Shown: one piece after another, positions 33,501-45,759 of the stretch
Layout: each line of letters begins with the position of its first letter
Position numbering within the stretch: position 1 is the first letter of the stretch
NCBI RefSeq assembly: GCF_040807025.1
Contig: NC_090956.1
Coordinates: forward strand, 3,708,517-3,772,516
Source: Struthio camelus
Lineage: Eukaryota > Chordata > Aves > Struthioniformes > Struthionidae
Reading direction: 5' to 3'
DNA length: 64,000 nt
Position numbers and translations under genes: made by a program
The notes under the pieces: generated by a model
The model's database searches: none
What the model saw: the letters and a program-made list of their open reading frames with translations, nothing else
What the model was told of the DNA's origin: nothing

Positions 33501-36500
33501 ACCTCTCGCACGGGCATGCTCTGCACTGCACTTCTAAACCAGCTGCTCAGCCAGGAACGCACTAGATCTACACCTGCCTCTCCCCCACCCCAACTTATTT
33601 ACCCAGTGTTTACGATCCACATCTTCATCGGCATCCCACTTGCGCGTTAGGAAAGGGTGCTTTTTACTGATTATTTCCCCTTCAAAGAAAGTGGTGAGGG
33701 TTGGGTACTCCTAGGAAAGTGGAGAGACAGAAGAGAGAGTTAAGATGTCACCTAAACTCACACAGATAAAGGTGCACAGACTGAGCAAAAAATCAGCATC
33801 TCGCAGCAAGACCTTGAGGCAATCTGAGGCTGGTACACCTTTTAAAATCTGACTCGTACACGCACACCCTCCACCCTTTTACTCCAGTCGTCTTTTCACA
33901 CGCCCCCCACCCCCTTCACTTCATAAAATTAGAGGGAGCCATGTTAGAGCTGGACAGCTGGGAAACTCGTCTGGACGATCAGAAGTGACCATTTGGAGGT
34001 AGCACTGCTCCTGAGCTGAAACATGACAGCTAGCCGTGTGTTTGCTACAAACACAAAGTACAAAGGCTAGATTAAGCCACCTCAAAGAGGAAGAGAAGGT
34101 GCCCCGAGTAAGCTCTTTAGCTTTGCATTTGCAATGAATTAGGGGTTTGCACACAGGAATACCAGGCTCAGTTGAGGGAAGCTAACTTCTCCAAGCACTT
34201 ACCGGTAACTGTCTGTGCAGACACATAGTGCACTGCAGCTGAGAGAGTCTGGACTTGGAAAGACAGTCAGTATGAGAACCCGCATAAGATAATGCTCACA
34301 ATGTCCAACACCATAAGGAGATCTTAGTGGATGGGCATGGAAGGAAGGACTTAAAGATCTGACTTGTTTGTTTTATTTTCTTTTAGCAACACACCACCAC
34401 TGGTAGAGTATCTAAAGCTGACTTCAAGGTCAGATTCCTGTTCCACTCAGAGCTCAAGAGACACCAGATAAGCCTCCTGCATTCTCTCAGGACTCCCAGC
34501 GAGGCCCCTGATACTAGCTTTACACTCCAAGAACAACAGATTGAAGCTATTAGACTACCTAGTGGTCAAATTTACCGTATACTTGATCCCTCCATCCTCT
34601 ATTTCTGGTGGCAACTTCTCCCCCTACCAGGAAAAAGGAAAGCCTTTAAACAACACCTTTTCTTATGGTTTTGCAATAAACACTCACCTCTGTAAGGCCT
34701 TTAATCTTCAAGTATCCACAGAGATAGGAGTTTTCCATATCCACATGCTAGAAGAGAGTGCAAAGTCCTAACATAAGCATGTGCATGAAGGCACCCAATG
34801 GATCCAAAACAGTTTCTAAACCTGTGGTCCTCCAACACTCAATTCTGCTTAAACTGGTACTGACTGTCCAGCTTACTGCACAATGTTCACACTGACATCC
34901 CCTTTCCCAAGGCTGGAAACAACTTGGACAGATCCTTTTAGAAGTGCCCAGCTCACTTCTGACAGCCTCCACGTCCCAGGCCTGACGACACCTCACCCAC
35001 TTTCAGCTTCTTCAAACTGAGGCAGCATCTTCTGTCTGGAGGTCTCCAGAGGGAGTAAATCCCCCTTCTCTACCAAGAAGGAACTTGACTCCCAGTTTTC
35101 TCAAAGGGAGAGAGTATCACTGGCAGAATCTCTAACACACCCAGCCCTCACCTACCCCAGCCAAACCAGCAACCAAGAGGGGGAAGGGCAAAAAGCATAT
35201 TTTTACCCAAGACAATTCAGGCTAGAGGAAGAAAGCATCACCCTGAACTTTCCAGTCCACCTATTTAACAGGCCTGAGCCACCTCCTCTCTAACACGCTA
35301 GTCTGTACGCTCAGCCTAGTACCCAGGACTGGTGTGCCCCGTCACACACCAAAGCCTGTTCAAAACAGATGTCTCGTGTGTTTTGAAGAGGCCCTTCTCC
35401 CAGATCTAACGCTTTCATGTCACCCTTCTTTGAGTTACTTGGCTGCATCTTGCCTCTTCTGCTATGCAGAAACTAGGTAGGGGGCTGCTTCTATTCTGAA
35501 TGCCTTTAAAGTAAGAAGACTTTCCAAGTTTTTCCCCCCCAACATCTCCAGATGAGTTTTCAAAGCAAGAACTGAGCTATTTTGGGAAGTGTATACATCA
35601 GCTATAAGAAGATGGATCTTCCCCACCTGTGATCAAAGAGAAGCAACATTTTCCTGTACTCAGCAGGGGAAGAGCAGATAGCCACCTCTTCTCAGCTGAC
35701 ACGCGCAAAACAGTAGCAATTTTAGCACAAAGCTATAGCCAGTCTCTGGAACAAGGCAGCGTGCAGTGAAGCTGATCAGCCATGGGATGTCTCTACAAGA
35801 GCAAGCTGCACCAGGGACACTTGTGCTGTTGACAAGCGGGGGACCATATGTGAAAAGAGACAGTATGGATAAAATGCTACCCCATCTGTTGACCTTGGGA
35901 CTCTCACGTTACTCCACAACACTGACCCATGCATCAGTCTTTATCACTGCACTTGTTACAAGCTGCCAGGGTCCCACAGATCCTATGCCACCAAGTTGGG
36001 AACAAAGCCGTGACCTGCAGAGCACTTTATAGGAAAGCGTGCACCATATGTCTGGCTTGCCTATTTATTAGTAACCCCACACCTCGCCAGCTCTACCTTA
36101 AGCAATCATACCAATGTCTAGGACTAAAATTAAAGCACAGGAGGAGACCAAGACCGCAAAAAGGAAAGGGAAAGCTATACCAGCCAGTGCCCTGATTCCC
36201 CAGCACACCTGGGTCCAGGCACGTTCCCACTAGAAACAAACCACTGTGCTTTGCCTCAGGCTCCCTGCTCAGCCTGGGATCCTGGGGAAGCATAGGGCAC
36301 CACAAGGAGGGATCCTTGGGATCTCAGGTCCAGCAGAGCCCTGCTCTGCTAGCCAGGACCTGGATCCCTACTGCTTTCCAGCCAGGCCTGAAATACAGGC
36401 TGCCTCGCTGGTATTGACTCCTTGGGACACCACCCACTTTAAGCCAGCCTTTTGCCTATCCTCCCTGGGGCCCAGGGGAGCAGGGCCAGCCCAGGGCTTG

Positions 36501-37310
36501 AGGGCAATGGGGGAGACATCCAGGATCACAGACCTCAGCAGAGCTGAGGGCAATAGGGCAAGGGAGTGAAGCGAACAGACCCAAGGAAAATGAGGCCACA
36601 GTGGTGGGAGGTGGAGCAGAAGAAACAGGCCTGAGGGTAACAGGGCAAAAAGGGGGAGGGGGGGAAGAAACAGGCCTGAGGGTAACAGGGCCAAAGAGGG
36701 GGAGGGGAGAAGAAACAGGCCCTGAGGGTAACAGGGCCAAAGAGGGGGAGGGAGAAGAAACAGGCCCTGAGGGTAACAGGGCAAAAAGGGGGAGGGGGGG
36801 AAGAAACAGGCCTGAGGGTAACAGGGCCAAAGAGGGGGGGAGAGAGGAGAAACAGGCCTGAGGGTAATGGGACAAAAGGGGGGAGGCGAGGGGAGCCCGA
36901 GCTGAGCGCAACGGGGCAAAGCAGGAGGCCAGGCCTGAGGGTAGCGGCCCCTCGCCGGGGCCCGAGGGGGAAGGGAGCAGGGAGGCGGCCCCGGGCCGGA
37001 GGGACGGGGTCCCCCGGCGGTTGGGGGCCGCTCGCAGGCCCGGCCAGGCCCGGGGCAGGGGAAGGGAGGCCGGCCGGCCCCTCACCTGCATGACCACCTC
37101 CACCTCGTAGGCGTTACCCTTGCTGCGCTGCTGCCCGCGGAACTTGGCGCCGCTGTAGAGCAGCGAGGTGGCCACGCCGGGCTGCGCCGTGTTGATGGGG
37201 GGCGGCGGCACCAGGCTGCTGGCGGCCGCCCCGGACGACGGCGACGAGGCCGAACCCGCCGCCGCCGCCGCTGCCCCGCCCGCGCGGCACCGCTCGCTCC
37301 GCACCGGCAT
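30555..37310 (-). CDS. GID4: GID4, substrate receptor of the GID/CTLH E3 ubiquitin ligase (6 exons, 229 aa)
   Basis: GID4 is the beta-barrel subunit that recognises N-terminal proline and other hydrophobic N-degrons for the CTLH ligase. Coding exons: 37310-37086, 34747-34688, 33710-33603, 32801-32700, 31996-31866 and 30618-30555, totalling 690 bp. Recognised protein: MPVRSERC, a low-complexity Ala/Ser stretch, then the barrel domain from about residue 45: [59 protein letters not shown], and the C-terminus IYEFR. The ATG at 37310 is the first in frame: a TGA lies in frame at 37448-37446 with no ATG between. Human GID4 is annotated at 300 aa with a longer N-terminus. The gene is divergent from ATPAF2 across about 0.5 kb. 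Intron 1 contains a 45-bp minisatellite. Confidence 0.97.
36622..36895. repeat. 45-bp minisatellite in GID4 intron 1
   Basis: Six copies of a G-rich unit containing GAAACAGGC, then CTGAGGGTAACAGGG, start at 36622, 36667, 36712, 36757, 36803 and 36849, so the period is 45-46 bp. A decayed copy follows around 36930. Because 45 is a multiple of three, open frames run through the array on both strands; these are not genes. Confidence 0.95.
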
Positions 37311-37806
37311 CTCGGGCGGGTCCCCGGGCGCCAGCGTGGCCGGGGCTGCGCGCGGCCGGGGGCGCCGGCCCGGTCGCCCCCCCCCCTCCTCCCGCCCGCC
37401 CCTCACGCTGCGCCGCCGCCGCCGAGGCCGCCGCTCCTGCCTGGCTCAGGGCCTCCCGGCAGCGCCTCCGCGCGCTCCCATTGGCCCTCGCGGGTGCTGC
37501 GGGAGGGGCGGCGCCGAGCCGCTATTGGCCGCCGGCGCGGGGCACGTGCCCCTCTCCCAGCAGGCGCGGCCGCGGGCGCTCCTGGGAAGTGTAGTTTTCC
37601 TCCCTCCCTCCGCCGTCTCCCCGCAGGACGGGGCGGCCGAAGGGGCAAAACGCGTTCGCGGTGCGGATTGGCTCCCGCGGCGGGCAGCATGGCGGCGCCC
37701 GCGGAGCCGCGCTGAGGCGGACGGTGGCGACAGCGGCGGCGACTGCTCCGCGGTTCCCGGCGAGCGCCGCACGGCCGTTGAGTGCCTCCCGCCTCCTCTC
37801 GCCGCG
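37311..37806. promoter_or_regulatory. Bidirectional GID4/ATPAF2 promoter
   Basis: The CpG-rich interval between the two divergent start codons. Visible sites: CCAAT boxes in inverted form (ATTGG) near 37479, 37521 and 37667; an E-box in a palindrome (GGGCACGTGCCC) near 37541; a ZNF143-type motif on the minus strand at 37577-37595 (ACTACACTTCCCAGGAGCG); and a YY1-like CATGGCGGC at 37688. No TATA box is seen. The site set is typical of housekeeping divergent promoters. Confidence 0.8.
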
Positions 37807-40800
37807 ATGTGGCGCGGCTGCCGGCGGCTGCTGCCCGGGCGCTGCTCGCCGGCCCGGCGCCCCGGCCCGCCTCCTGCCGCCGGTGGGGCTGCGGTGGGGC
37901 CGGGCGGGGGCCGGGCCTACGCCCCGCCGGCAGGTGAGGGCGGACGGGCCCCTCGGGGGCTTCGGGGCTCCCTCTTGGGGGGTCTGGCGGGCCCCTCTGT
38001 TTGGGAGAGCCCGTTCCCTCCTCCGCTGCGGGGGGGAGGGGGTCCTCCCGATGGGACCCCCTTCCCCCCCCCTCCCCGGGCCCTGGAGGGCGACTTCCCT
38101 CAAGGTCACCCCGGAGCCCTCGCCAGCAGGACGAGTCAAACAGATGGAAAGCGATAAAACTCTCCGCGAGGAGGCTAACGAGCGTTCAAGCACACCCCTC
38201 GCCGGGTCTGGGGCTCCTTAAGCCTTTTTAGGTGCTGAGGTGACAGGGCCCCACACGCCGGGCCTCCCCCTGCTCCTATGCCCTGGCTTCAGCAGGGCTG
38301 TCACTGACAGCAGGGCTAAGCCCTTGGTGTATTGGTTTGTTATGGTTGCTATTGTGGTTTTGGTGGGTGTTAAGACTTTGTTGGGGGGGGGGGGGGAGCA
38401 CTCCAGGTGTGGTTCAGGCACACATTGGGCTGTGAGTCACCTCTGCAGGTCTTGCTGGAAAGGTGTAGATATGAGGACGGTAACATTAGTTTTGTTGCCT
38501 ATGAGAGGAGGCTGCAGGTTTTCAGGACATATATCCTGGGGCTCTTTGGCATCTCAGTGAAATGTCTTCTCTTCGGTACGTGTATGTGAATCTTTTCAAA
38601 ACTGTGCCCTAATAATTTGGCATTTTTTGAGGCCATGAAACTAGAGTTGGGTCAGCCTGAGCAGATCCTCTTCTGTTTCACTGGTGCTCTGTAGAGGTGT
38701 GGGAACGTGCTCGTATGGAGTGGCACAGAAAACAGACCTGCAGCTCAACCTGTTTGCATTACTGTTCAGGAGGTATAGATTTAGGGATTCAGGATTTATG
38801 GTCCTGTTGCTCTTGTCCGGGGAATGGTTTGCAGATTCTTCCTGCTTTGAGTGAGAGATGAACCTGTGAAACATCCATTCCCATGCAGTCCAGGCTCTCA
38901 GATGTCTGCTGGGAGTGTACGCAACAGTATTGCTACGAAAGGAGGCTGCTTGTAAAACAGTTGTAATTCCCTCAGATTCACCTTGCTGGTAGAGCAGGCT
39001 TTCTCCTGAGCAGAGCAGGAGCTGCCAGCGTGGGATGCGTAGGCTGGAGGGAGCCGAGGGAGTGGTTCCTCCCCTGGTGACTCATTTGTATGCTGCAATG
39101 TGCATGATGTCCCCAGCATGATCCAGCTGCTATGACATTGCAGGCTACTCTCCTGCAGGATGTCATCCAAGGTGAGAGATGGGGACTGCTGATTGCATGT
39201 AGCTCCTGTAACAAACCCACTCCTGTGGGTGACCGTGGTAGAGGGAGCTGTGCCAAAACCCCCGGTGGGGTGCAGTATCTTGCCCCATGCTCTCTGAGCG
39301 TGCTGGGAGCTGTAGTTTTTGCTGATGCAGACAGCCGCATCCCTCCATGTGGTGCATCAGCTGCAGGTGGCGGGTCAAAGCAGAGAATGAGCTAAATTCA
39401 CTGCAGGAGATTGCGTGGGCTGGAACTGTGTGGGTTTGGAGTTGGCAGGGGTGGCAAGGGACACTGCTGGGGCCTGCCCTGCCTTGTGATTCAGTTCTGC
39501 TGGGTTTCTTGTCACTCTGAATTGGAACAAGCTGGGAGAGGGAGTTAGCCAAGGCAGTCCAGGAAATTAATTTGTCAAACATGATTGTAATCAGGGAATT
39601 TTGAAAGACTGAGCCCAGAGTGAAACTCCATATGGACTGGGGAGGAATGACAAGATAGGTCCGCTTTAGAAACCTCCCCTGCCAGACTCTGTAGAAACCT
39701 GCTGAGGGTGAGTTGGAATGGAGCTGAGATCCCAGCCCTGGGTGGCAGAAGCAAAGAAAAGCTGGGCCCATTCACTTGCTGGTTGTGCACAGCAACACTC
39801 CCACCGGTTTCATGATGCTTCCCCAGTGGAGAGGAGCTCACTGAAATGATGTGGTGCTTGGAAGCTGTCTGCAAAAAACACTTCAGAGTGCAGTCTATGG
39901 CAGTGCCATATTTTTCTCCCTCCCTCCTTCCCCCAACAAAACTCTTGAGGCCAGGACTTCTCCCCCCCTCCCCCCACCATGTGCAGAACTAGACTGGGGA
40001 GAGGCTCTTTTGCCTGGGCACAGGCAGTGGCTAGGGGGTTGCCTGGTCCTCTTCTGGCGAGAGGCTCCCTGCAGGCCCCCAGGCTCAGGGTGTGGATGAA
40101 CGAGCGAGACCTTGTGACAAGAGGCCAGGCCATCTGGGCCTCGACACCACCGAGGGCTCCATCTGTTTTAAGCTGTAGTGGGAATCAGGGGAGGGGACTG
40201 AACTTTGCTCTGACTGCCCTTTGAATGGCTCTTGTTTTTGCCCCCAGAAAGGAAGCGGTTTTACCAGAACGTTAGCATCTCGCAAGGAGAAGGTAAGCGT
40301 GGCCACTGGGAGAGGAAGGAAGGACTGGGAGGAGGTGTTGGTCCCTGGGGAGGGGGTTATCACTGCTTCCTTAGCAAGACAGTGGCACACCTGCAACCCG
40401 TGTCATATGAGTGGGATATTTGTCACCAGCCTGCTTTGTCCTTTCCTCATTTCTAGCTAAACCATGTGGCTGGATTCCAGCTCTGAATCTGCTCCCTCTG
40501 TGGGGTTGTCTGTTGTTCCTTAGGGCATGCTCCTCTTTAATTCCCCAGGATTTCTACTCTGATTCTCCAGGAGGCTTTGAAATAAACCTGGACCACCGGA
40601 AGCTGAAAACGCCCCAGGCGAAGCTCTTCACTGTTCCCAGCGAGGCCTTGGCTATTGCAGTGGCAACAGAGTGGGACTCCCAGAAGGACACCATCAAGTT
40701 CTACACTATGCACCTGGTGAGCACAGCAGGCCGGGGTGCCCAGATGGCTGCACCGCTGCAGCACCTCAGAGGAGCAGAACGAGGTGTGCTTGGAGCAGTC

Positions 40801-43800
40801 AGAACAAGGAATGTGGGATTCACGGGAGGGACTCGGAATGCTAGGGGCTGAAGAAGGGTTAGCCAGGCCCGCTGGGACCTGCTGAGGGTTTCGCCAGCTG
40901 GCAGAACGGATACCAGGGCAAGGTTTAAGAACCAGTTTGGGATGTAAGCCGTGCTCTGGAGCGAATAAGATGAGGGCAGCTCCTGAAAATGTTTCCTTTT
41001 GCATCCTTCCTCCCACAGCTTTTCTGAGTATTTGCAGTAGAACTGAGATGGCTGGGTCTAAAACTGAAGTGACTGTGTAGATATGAGAATGGTCTCCGAG
41101 TGCAGAACATGGAGGAAGCAGATTGTCCTAATGCCAAAGGAAATGGGAACAAGAGATCAGGACCTTAGTTGTACACTGAGGAGAACCTTGCAGCTCCGTG
41201 GGCAGTTAGATGCTGCCGGGGTTACTGCCAGGGAGGGGAATCTGCCTCACGGAGGAGTTTGAGAAGGGGCTGGGCAGCATTATAAGGGATGGCATGGGGA
41301 GGGGGTGGAGGAGACTGGATGAGCTCTGGAGCAGTCTTGGAGCCCTCTGCTCTTGGTTTGGTGAGCCTGCCCCAGCAGCATCTGAGGCCAATGAGAAGAA
41401 TCCTATTGCATGAGCCAAGCTCTGGCTCTGCATTCCCCTCTAGCTGAGCTCCTCAGTTCCCTCAACTTATCCTGAATTCCTCCACTTCTGCTTAGCCTTG
41501 TGCTATGGAAGCTAGTGCTTCCCCATGCCTTGAATAACAGTGGTTTGTATTGCTTTTATCCTACAGACCACATTGTGCAACACAGCTTTGGACAATCCTA
41601 CTCAGCGAAACAAAGTACAGCTGATCTGTGCAGCTGTGAAGTTCCTGGAGACTGACACTGTCTGGTAGGAGACCGTCAGGGACCCTCTACTGGAGAGGCT
41701 GGGCTATCTTATTGCAGTGTGGTTTAGGAAAGGTGCCTGGAGGATTCAAATATGACAGGAGGGAAATGTCTACTGTAACTGAGTCCTTGCAGGGCTCTCA
41801 CCTGTCCTGGTTTTGGCCCAAGGGTTTGAATTAGTTGAGGCCAGCCCTACCTTTGCAAACCTGGTGGATCTCCACGAACTTAAAGGGTACAGGTATGAGG
41901 GAGAAAAGGGACCAGGCATTCTGTTGATCTCTGTTTTGGGCACCTCCATGCTGGGCAGGGGCAGAAGCAGCAAGAAATGAAGTTTTCCATGGGAAAAAGA
42001 AAACAGCTCTCAAAGGCATTGGAGAATCTGTCAGCCCGGTCTTCTGGTCCTCCTGTACTGTGCAAGGAGGAAGGGGAGCTCAGATTACTTGTACCAGTAG
42101 CTAAATGCTTGTTGGTCCTTAAAGTCTCTCTGCATTGCAGGATCAAGCCTACTCCTGCCCCAGCTCATCTCTTGCAGTCCCAGCCTCCAAGGTGTCCACT
42201 GGAAACTGCTCGACCCCTGTGGGTAGAGGGGAACAGGACACCCCCCCACTTGGGCCTGTGGCTTTGGTCACAGTGGGCTGGGCTGGGTGGCAGCTGGCAC
42301 CAGGGAGTACTGAGCCGAGCAGCTGGGCCATGGTGAGGGAGGAGGAGTGGTGCCATGTAAATAGTTCCAGTGGGATATGTCCCCTGCTCTAGTCACTAAA
42401 CCACACTGCATCCCGTGGCTGGCTTGGGGCTATTGGTAATTTTCTGTTGACTATCTTGCTAGAAAACAGACGAGCAAACTAGAATTGTCCTTTCTAGGAC
42501 AATGAAAGGCTCCGAATTCAGGGAAGAGTCGGGGGGGATTGTTCCCGGTCAGATCTGCTGTTGCCTGGGTGGAAAGCAGGCCAATGCTCCCCTTCTTTGG
42601 TCTATGTTGGGGATGGCTTTCCTCCCAGATGTGTGCCCCAGCCTGGCAGGGAGCGGTCTGACAGCTTGCAAGTGAAGATCCAGTGTGGTTTTATTCTGCA
42701 ATGTCCCAGCTATCGTGTGGAGGAGCCAGCTGCCTTGGCAGAGCTGCAGAAGAACGAATGGGATCCCATCGTTGCCTGGGCTGAGAAAAGGTGAGAGGTC
42801 AAAGATATTTCTGTTTCCTTATACCCTGCCCTCCTGTGCCGCTAAGGCAGCATAGTGCTGTGATAACTGGGACCAGTCATGCTGGCCCCAGCATGTTGCA
42901 AGCTGTGCAAGGCCAGTAGCTCCAGCACTTGTGACTGTCAGAGCTGCAATGCACACAAGCCCTGTGCTTGTCTAAGGGACCGTGTGATCGTTGCAGGTAT
43001 AACGTGACAATTGGCTCCTCTACCAGCATCACAGGGCCAAATATCCCAGCCAGCACCAAGGACACCTTCATCAGCCATCTGGCGTCTTACAACATTTGGG
43101 CTCTGCAAGGTGAGAGAGACTGGGCCGTGGAGAGCCCTCAGCTCAGGCTGTATGAGTGAAGGAGACAGTTCCCTTCAAAGTGAGAGAAGATAGACTATAA
43201 TGTTTCTCCCTTCTTGCTGATGTGCTGAATGTCCTTAGCTTGTACTGCTGAATGAGACCTAAAGACAAAGAAATGGAGTGATCTGTTTGCTTTGCTCAAG
43301 TCCTCAAATGCAAGACTTGCATGAGCAGCAGACAGTGAAACCCACAGAAGATACTAGCTTGGCAGCTAAGGAAAGTTAACAATGTTGATTTCTAGTATAG
43401 GACTTAAGCCTTTCCTTTCCCCCGTAAAGATTTTTTTTTGATGAATCATTTCCTTTGCTCATAGTTTGTAACGTAGGAAGGCATGGTGCAAGGGAAAGGC
43501 ATGCGTGTCCCTTGGGGAAGGGGAAAGCTCTGGGCGTTCATCAACTTAAGACCTGAAATCAAGGTCTGGCCTGGACTGGTACTGCAGGATGAGTCTGACT
43601 TCACTTCCTTCCTTAGATTCTGTGCATGTATGAACACCCCCACTTCCCATCAGTGTGAGCTGAGTCACAAGTGCTCAGCAGCTCGGAAGTTCGGGCCCCT
43701 CTTTCATCGTCCTCCTCCCACCTCTGCATGTTCATGGGATTTGCGCCGGTCCCTCAGCCGTCAGATGCTAGCTATTCCACCCTAAAGAAGGGTGTCTGGC

Positions 43801-45279
43801 CAAGCTAGTGTCTGATGGCGTGGCAGGGAAGAGCTCCACTGCTTCGGTAGCCCAGCCCAGCAGCTGTGTCCTATGATGGCACAGTTCCTCCAGGGCAGAG
43901 CACACCACACACATATTCCACAATGTTTTTCCAGGAGTGATTACAGGTGTGGACAGCTCTTTTATCACCAAACAATGTACTTGTCCCTCTCATCCTGAGG
44001 GCTTTCAGCTGAGCTCCTTTGCAGTGGACAGACTACTGGGGCCTGGATGGGTGTCTCTTCCCTTTGTACAGCAAAGGTTTCTGGCAGAACAAAAGGCGCG
44101 GTTTCCATGGCATAGCCTTTGTCGCTGCACTGACAATCGCCAGAACAGCACTTTGTGTCTCCCGTTAACTGCAGATCTGACTCTTAAGTACCCAGATGCA
44201 AGTGGGGGGGGGGGTATCACTGGCCCTGCCAATCTCCCTGACTATGTACCGTACCCCAGCTGTCCCTTACCACACCCTGACTGTCCCTTCAGAGTGTGTG
44301 AGATGTTGCTGTAATGCTGCAGAAAACAACCATGAAAATCTTGTTTGTTTTGGGTTTTTCCCCTCCAGGTATAGAATATGTAATCACCCAGCTGAAATCT
44401 CTGATTCTGTCCATGGGTCTGATTGACAGGCACATTACAGTAGAGAAAGCCGTGCTTCTGTCTCGCCTCGAGGAAGAATACCAGGTAAATTATGTTACAA
44501 AACAACCCTGTAATTCAAATAACAATAATCTCAGCACGACAAACGCTTCTCCCACCACAAGCAACTGGCAGTGAAAGCGTCTGCTATTACAGGAGAGGTT
44601 CCACTCTGCCAGTCTCCCCGTTTGAGAGAGTTTGGAGTGTGCTGCTTCTAGAGCAACACGATGGGTGCAACAGCCCGGAGTGCTCTTGGGGCTGCCAGTT
44701 TCTTTTTGCAAAACCCACATTGCTGCTTTTCCCCCCTCTAATCTGAACTGCAAAGTCATGGATGGCTTCTCTTGCTGTGGGTTATGCAGCCCAGAGGCCT
44801 TGCTAGGCACTAAACTAATAACTTCCTTGCTGTGAGAGCACAAACTGGAAATTGTCCTGGCATGAAGCTCTCCCTGACCTCAAGGCAGCTGAAGTTGATG
44901 GGAATCTTTTCATCCCTCCTTTAAGGGGCTTTGCCGTAGACCCCAGTACAGATGAACCATGCTCTTCCGCAGCACTCCTCTGGAGATGTCCCTACCCTGA
45001 TAATTGGTGTTCAGCAACGCTCTCTACAGCTCCTGGGGGGTTACTCATGTTTCACAAACATGAAAAGGGAGGCTGAGAGTTGCTGAGCAGCCCTACATAT
45101 AATCCAGTTCTGAACTGACTTGTGTTCTTCGTCTCCCCCAGATTCAGCGGTGGGGCAGCGTGGAATGGGCCCATGACTATGATCTGTGTGAGCTGCGTGC
45201 TCGTGCCGCAGCTGGGACTCTCTTTGTTCACCTCTGTTCAGAGAGCTCAACTGTAAAACACAAGCTGTTGCAGGACTAA
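37807..45279 (+). CDS. ATPAF2: ATP synthase mitochondrial F1 complex assembly factor 2 (8 exons, 287 aa)
   Basis: Mitochondrial matrix chaperone of the ATP12 family. It binds free F1 alpha subunit and prevents its aggregation during F1 assembly. Coding exons: 37807-37933, 40248-40292, 40571-40716, 41567-41664, 42710-42790, 42997-43109, 44369-44484 and 45142-45279, totalling 864 bp in frame to TAA. The Arg/Pro/Ala-rich N-terminus (MWRGCRRLLPGRCSPARRPG) suits a mitochondrial presequence of about 40 residues. The ATP12 domain follows: RKRFYQNVSISQGEGGFEIN, KTPQAKLFTVPSEALAIAVA, NEWDPIVAWAEKR, GLIDRHITVEKAVLLSRLEE, with a C-terminus HLCSESSTVKHKLLQD. Human ATPAF2 is 289 aa. All introns are ordinary GT-AG. 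The gene is divergent from GID4 and convergent with DRC3. Confidence 0.98.
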
Positions 45280-45753
45280 GGCTGTCAGGCTGCTGAGTTG
45301 GGCGCAGGAGGAAAAATGCCCAGCTGTGAATTGCTGGCACACCCCAGAGGATGGTGACCACCACCCTGCCACCACATCTTCCCTGGGATCAGTCTCACGC
45401 TGAGGGGTTGAGACTTTGTGGCGATTCCTCACTTGAACTGATTCCTGCAGCGCAGCACCAGCAGTTTTGAGCCCATGAGGAGGAAAGGTCAGGGTGAAAT
45501 CCCTTTGCGTACTCAAGATAACTGCCCTTTCCGTTGCTAGTGTCGTCTGTAACTCATTAGAGGAACACCCACCAAAGAAACAGCTTCCTGGACAAGGCAG
45601 GGCATGGCACAGACATACCCAACATATGCCACATGTCTTCATAGCTGCCAGCTCCTGACACACACTTGTTATGGAAATCTGAAAACAGACTCCACTGCAT
45701 CTGTTCTCCATCCCTCAGTGTGCCTGTATGTAACACAAGGGTCTCCATGTTTG

Positions 45754-45759
45754 ATTAAA
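45754..45759 (+). terminator. ATPAF2: Candidate ATPAF2 poly(A) signal ATTAAA
   Basis: ATTAAA about 475 bases after the stop codon. It is the first good hexamer variant I found. An AATAAA farther on was not seen before the convergent DRC3 3' end. Confidence 0.5.

Noticed and set aside
36601-36861. An 86-codon frame with 15-residue repeats
   Set aside because: A by-product of the 45-bp minisatellite in GID4 intron 1.
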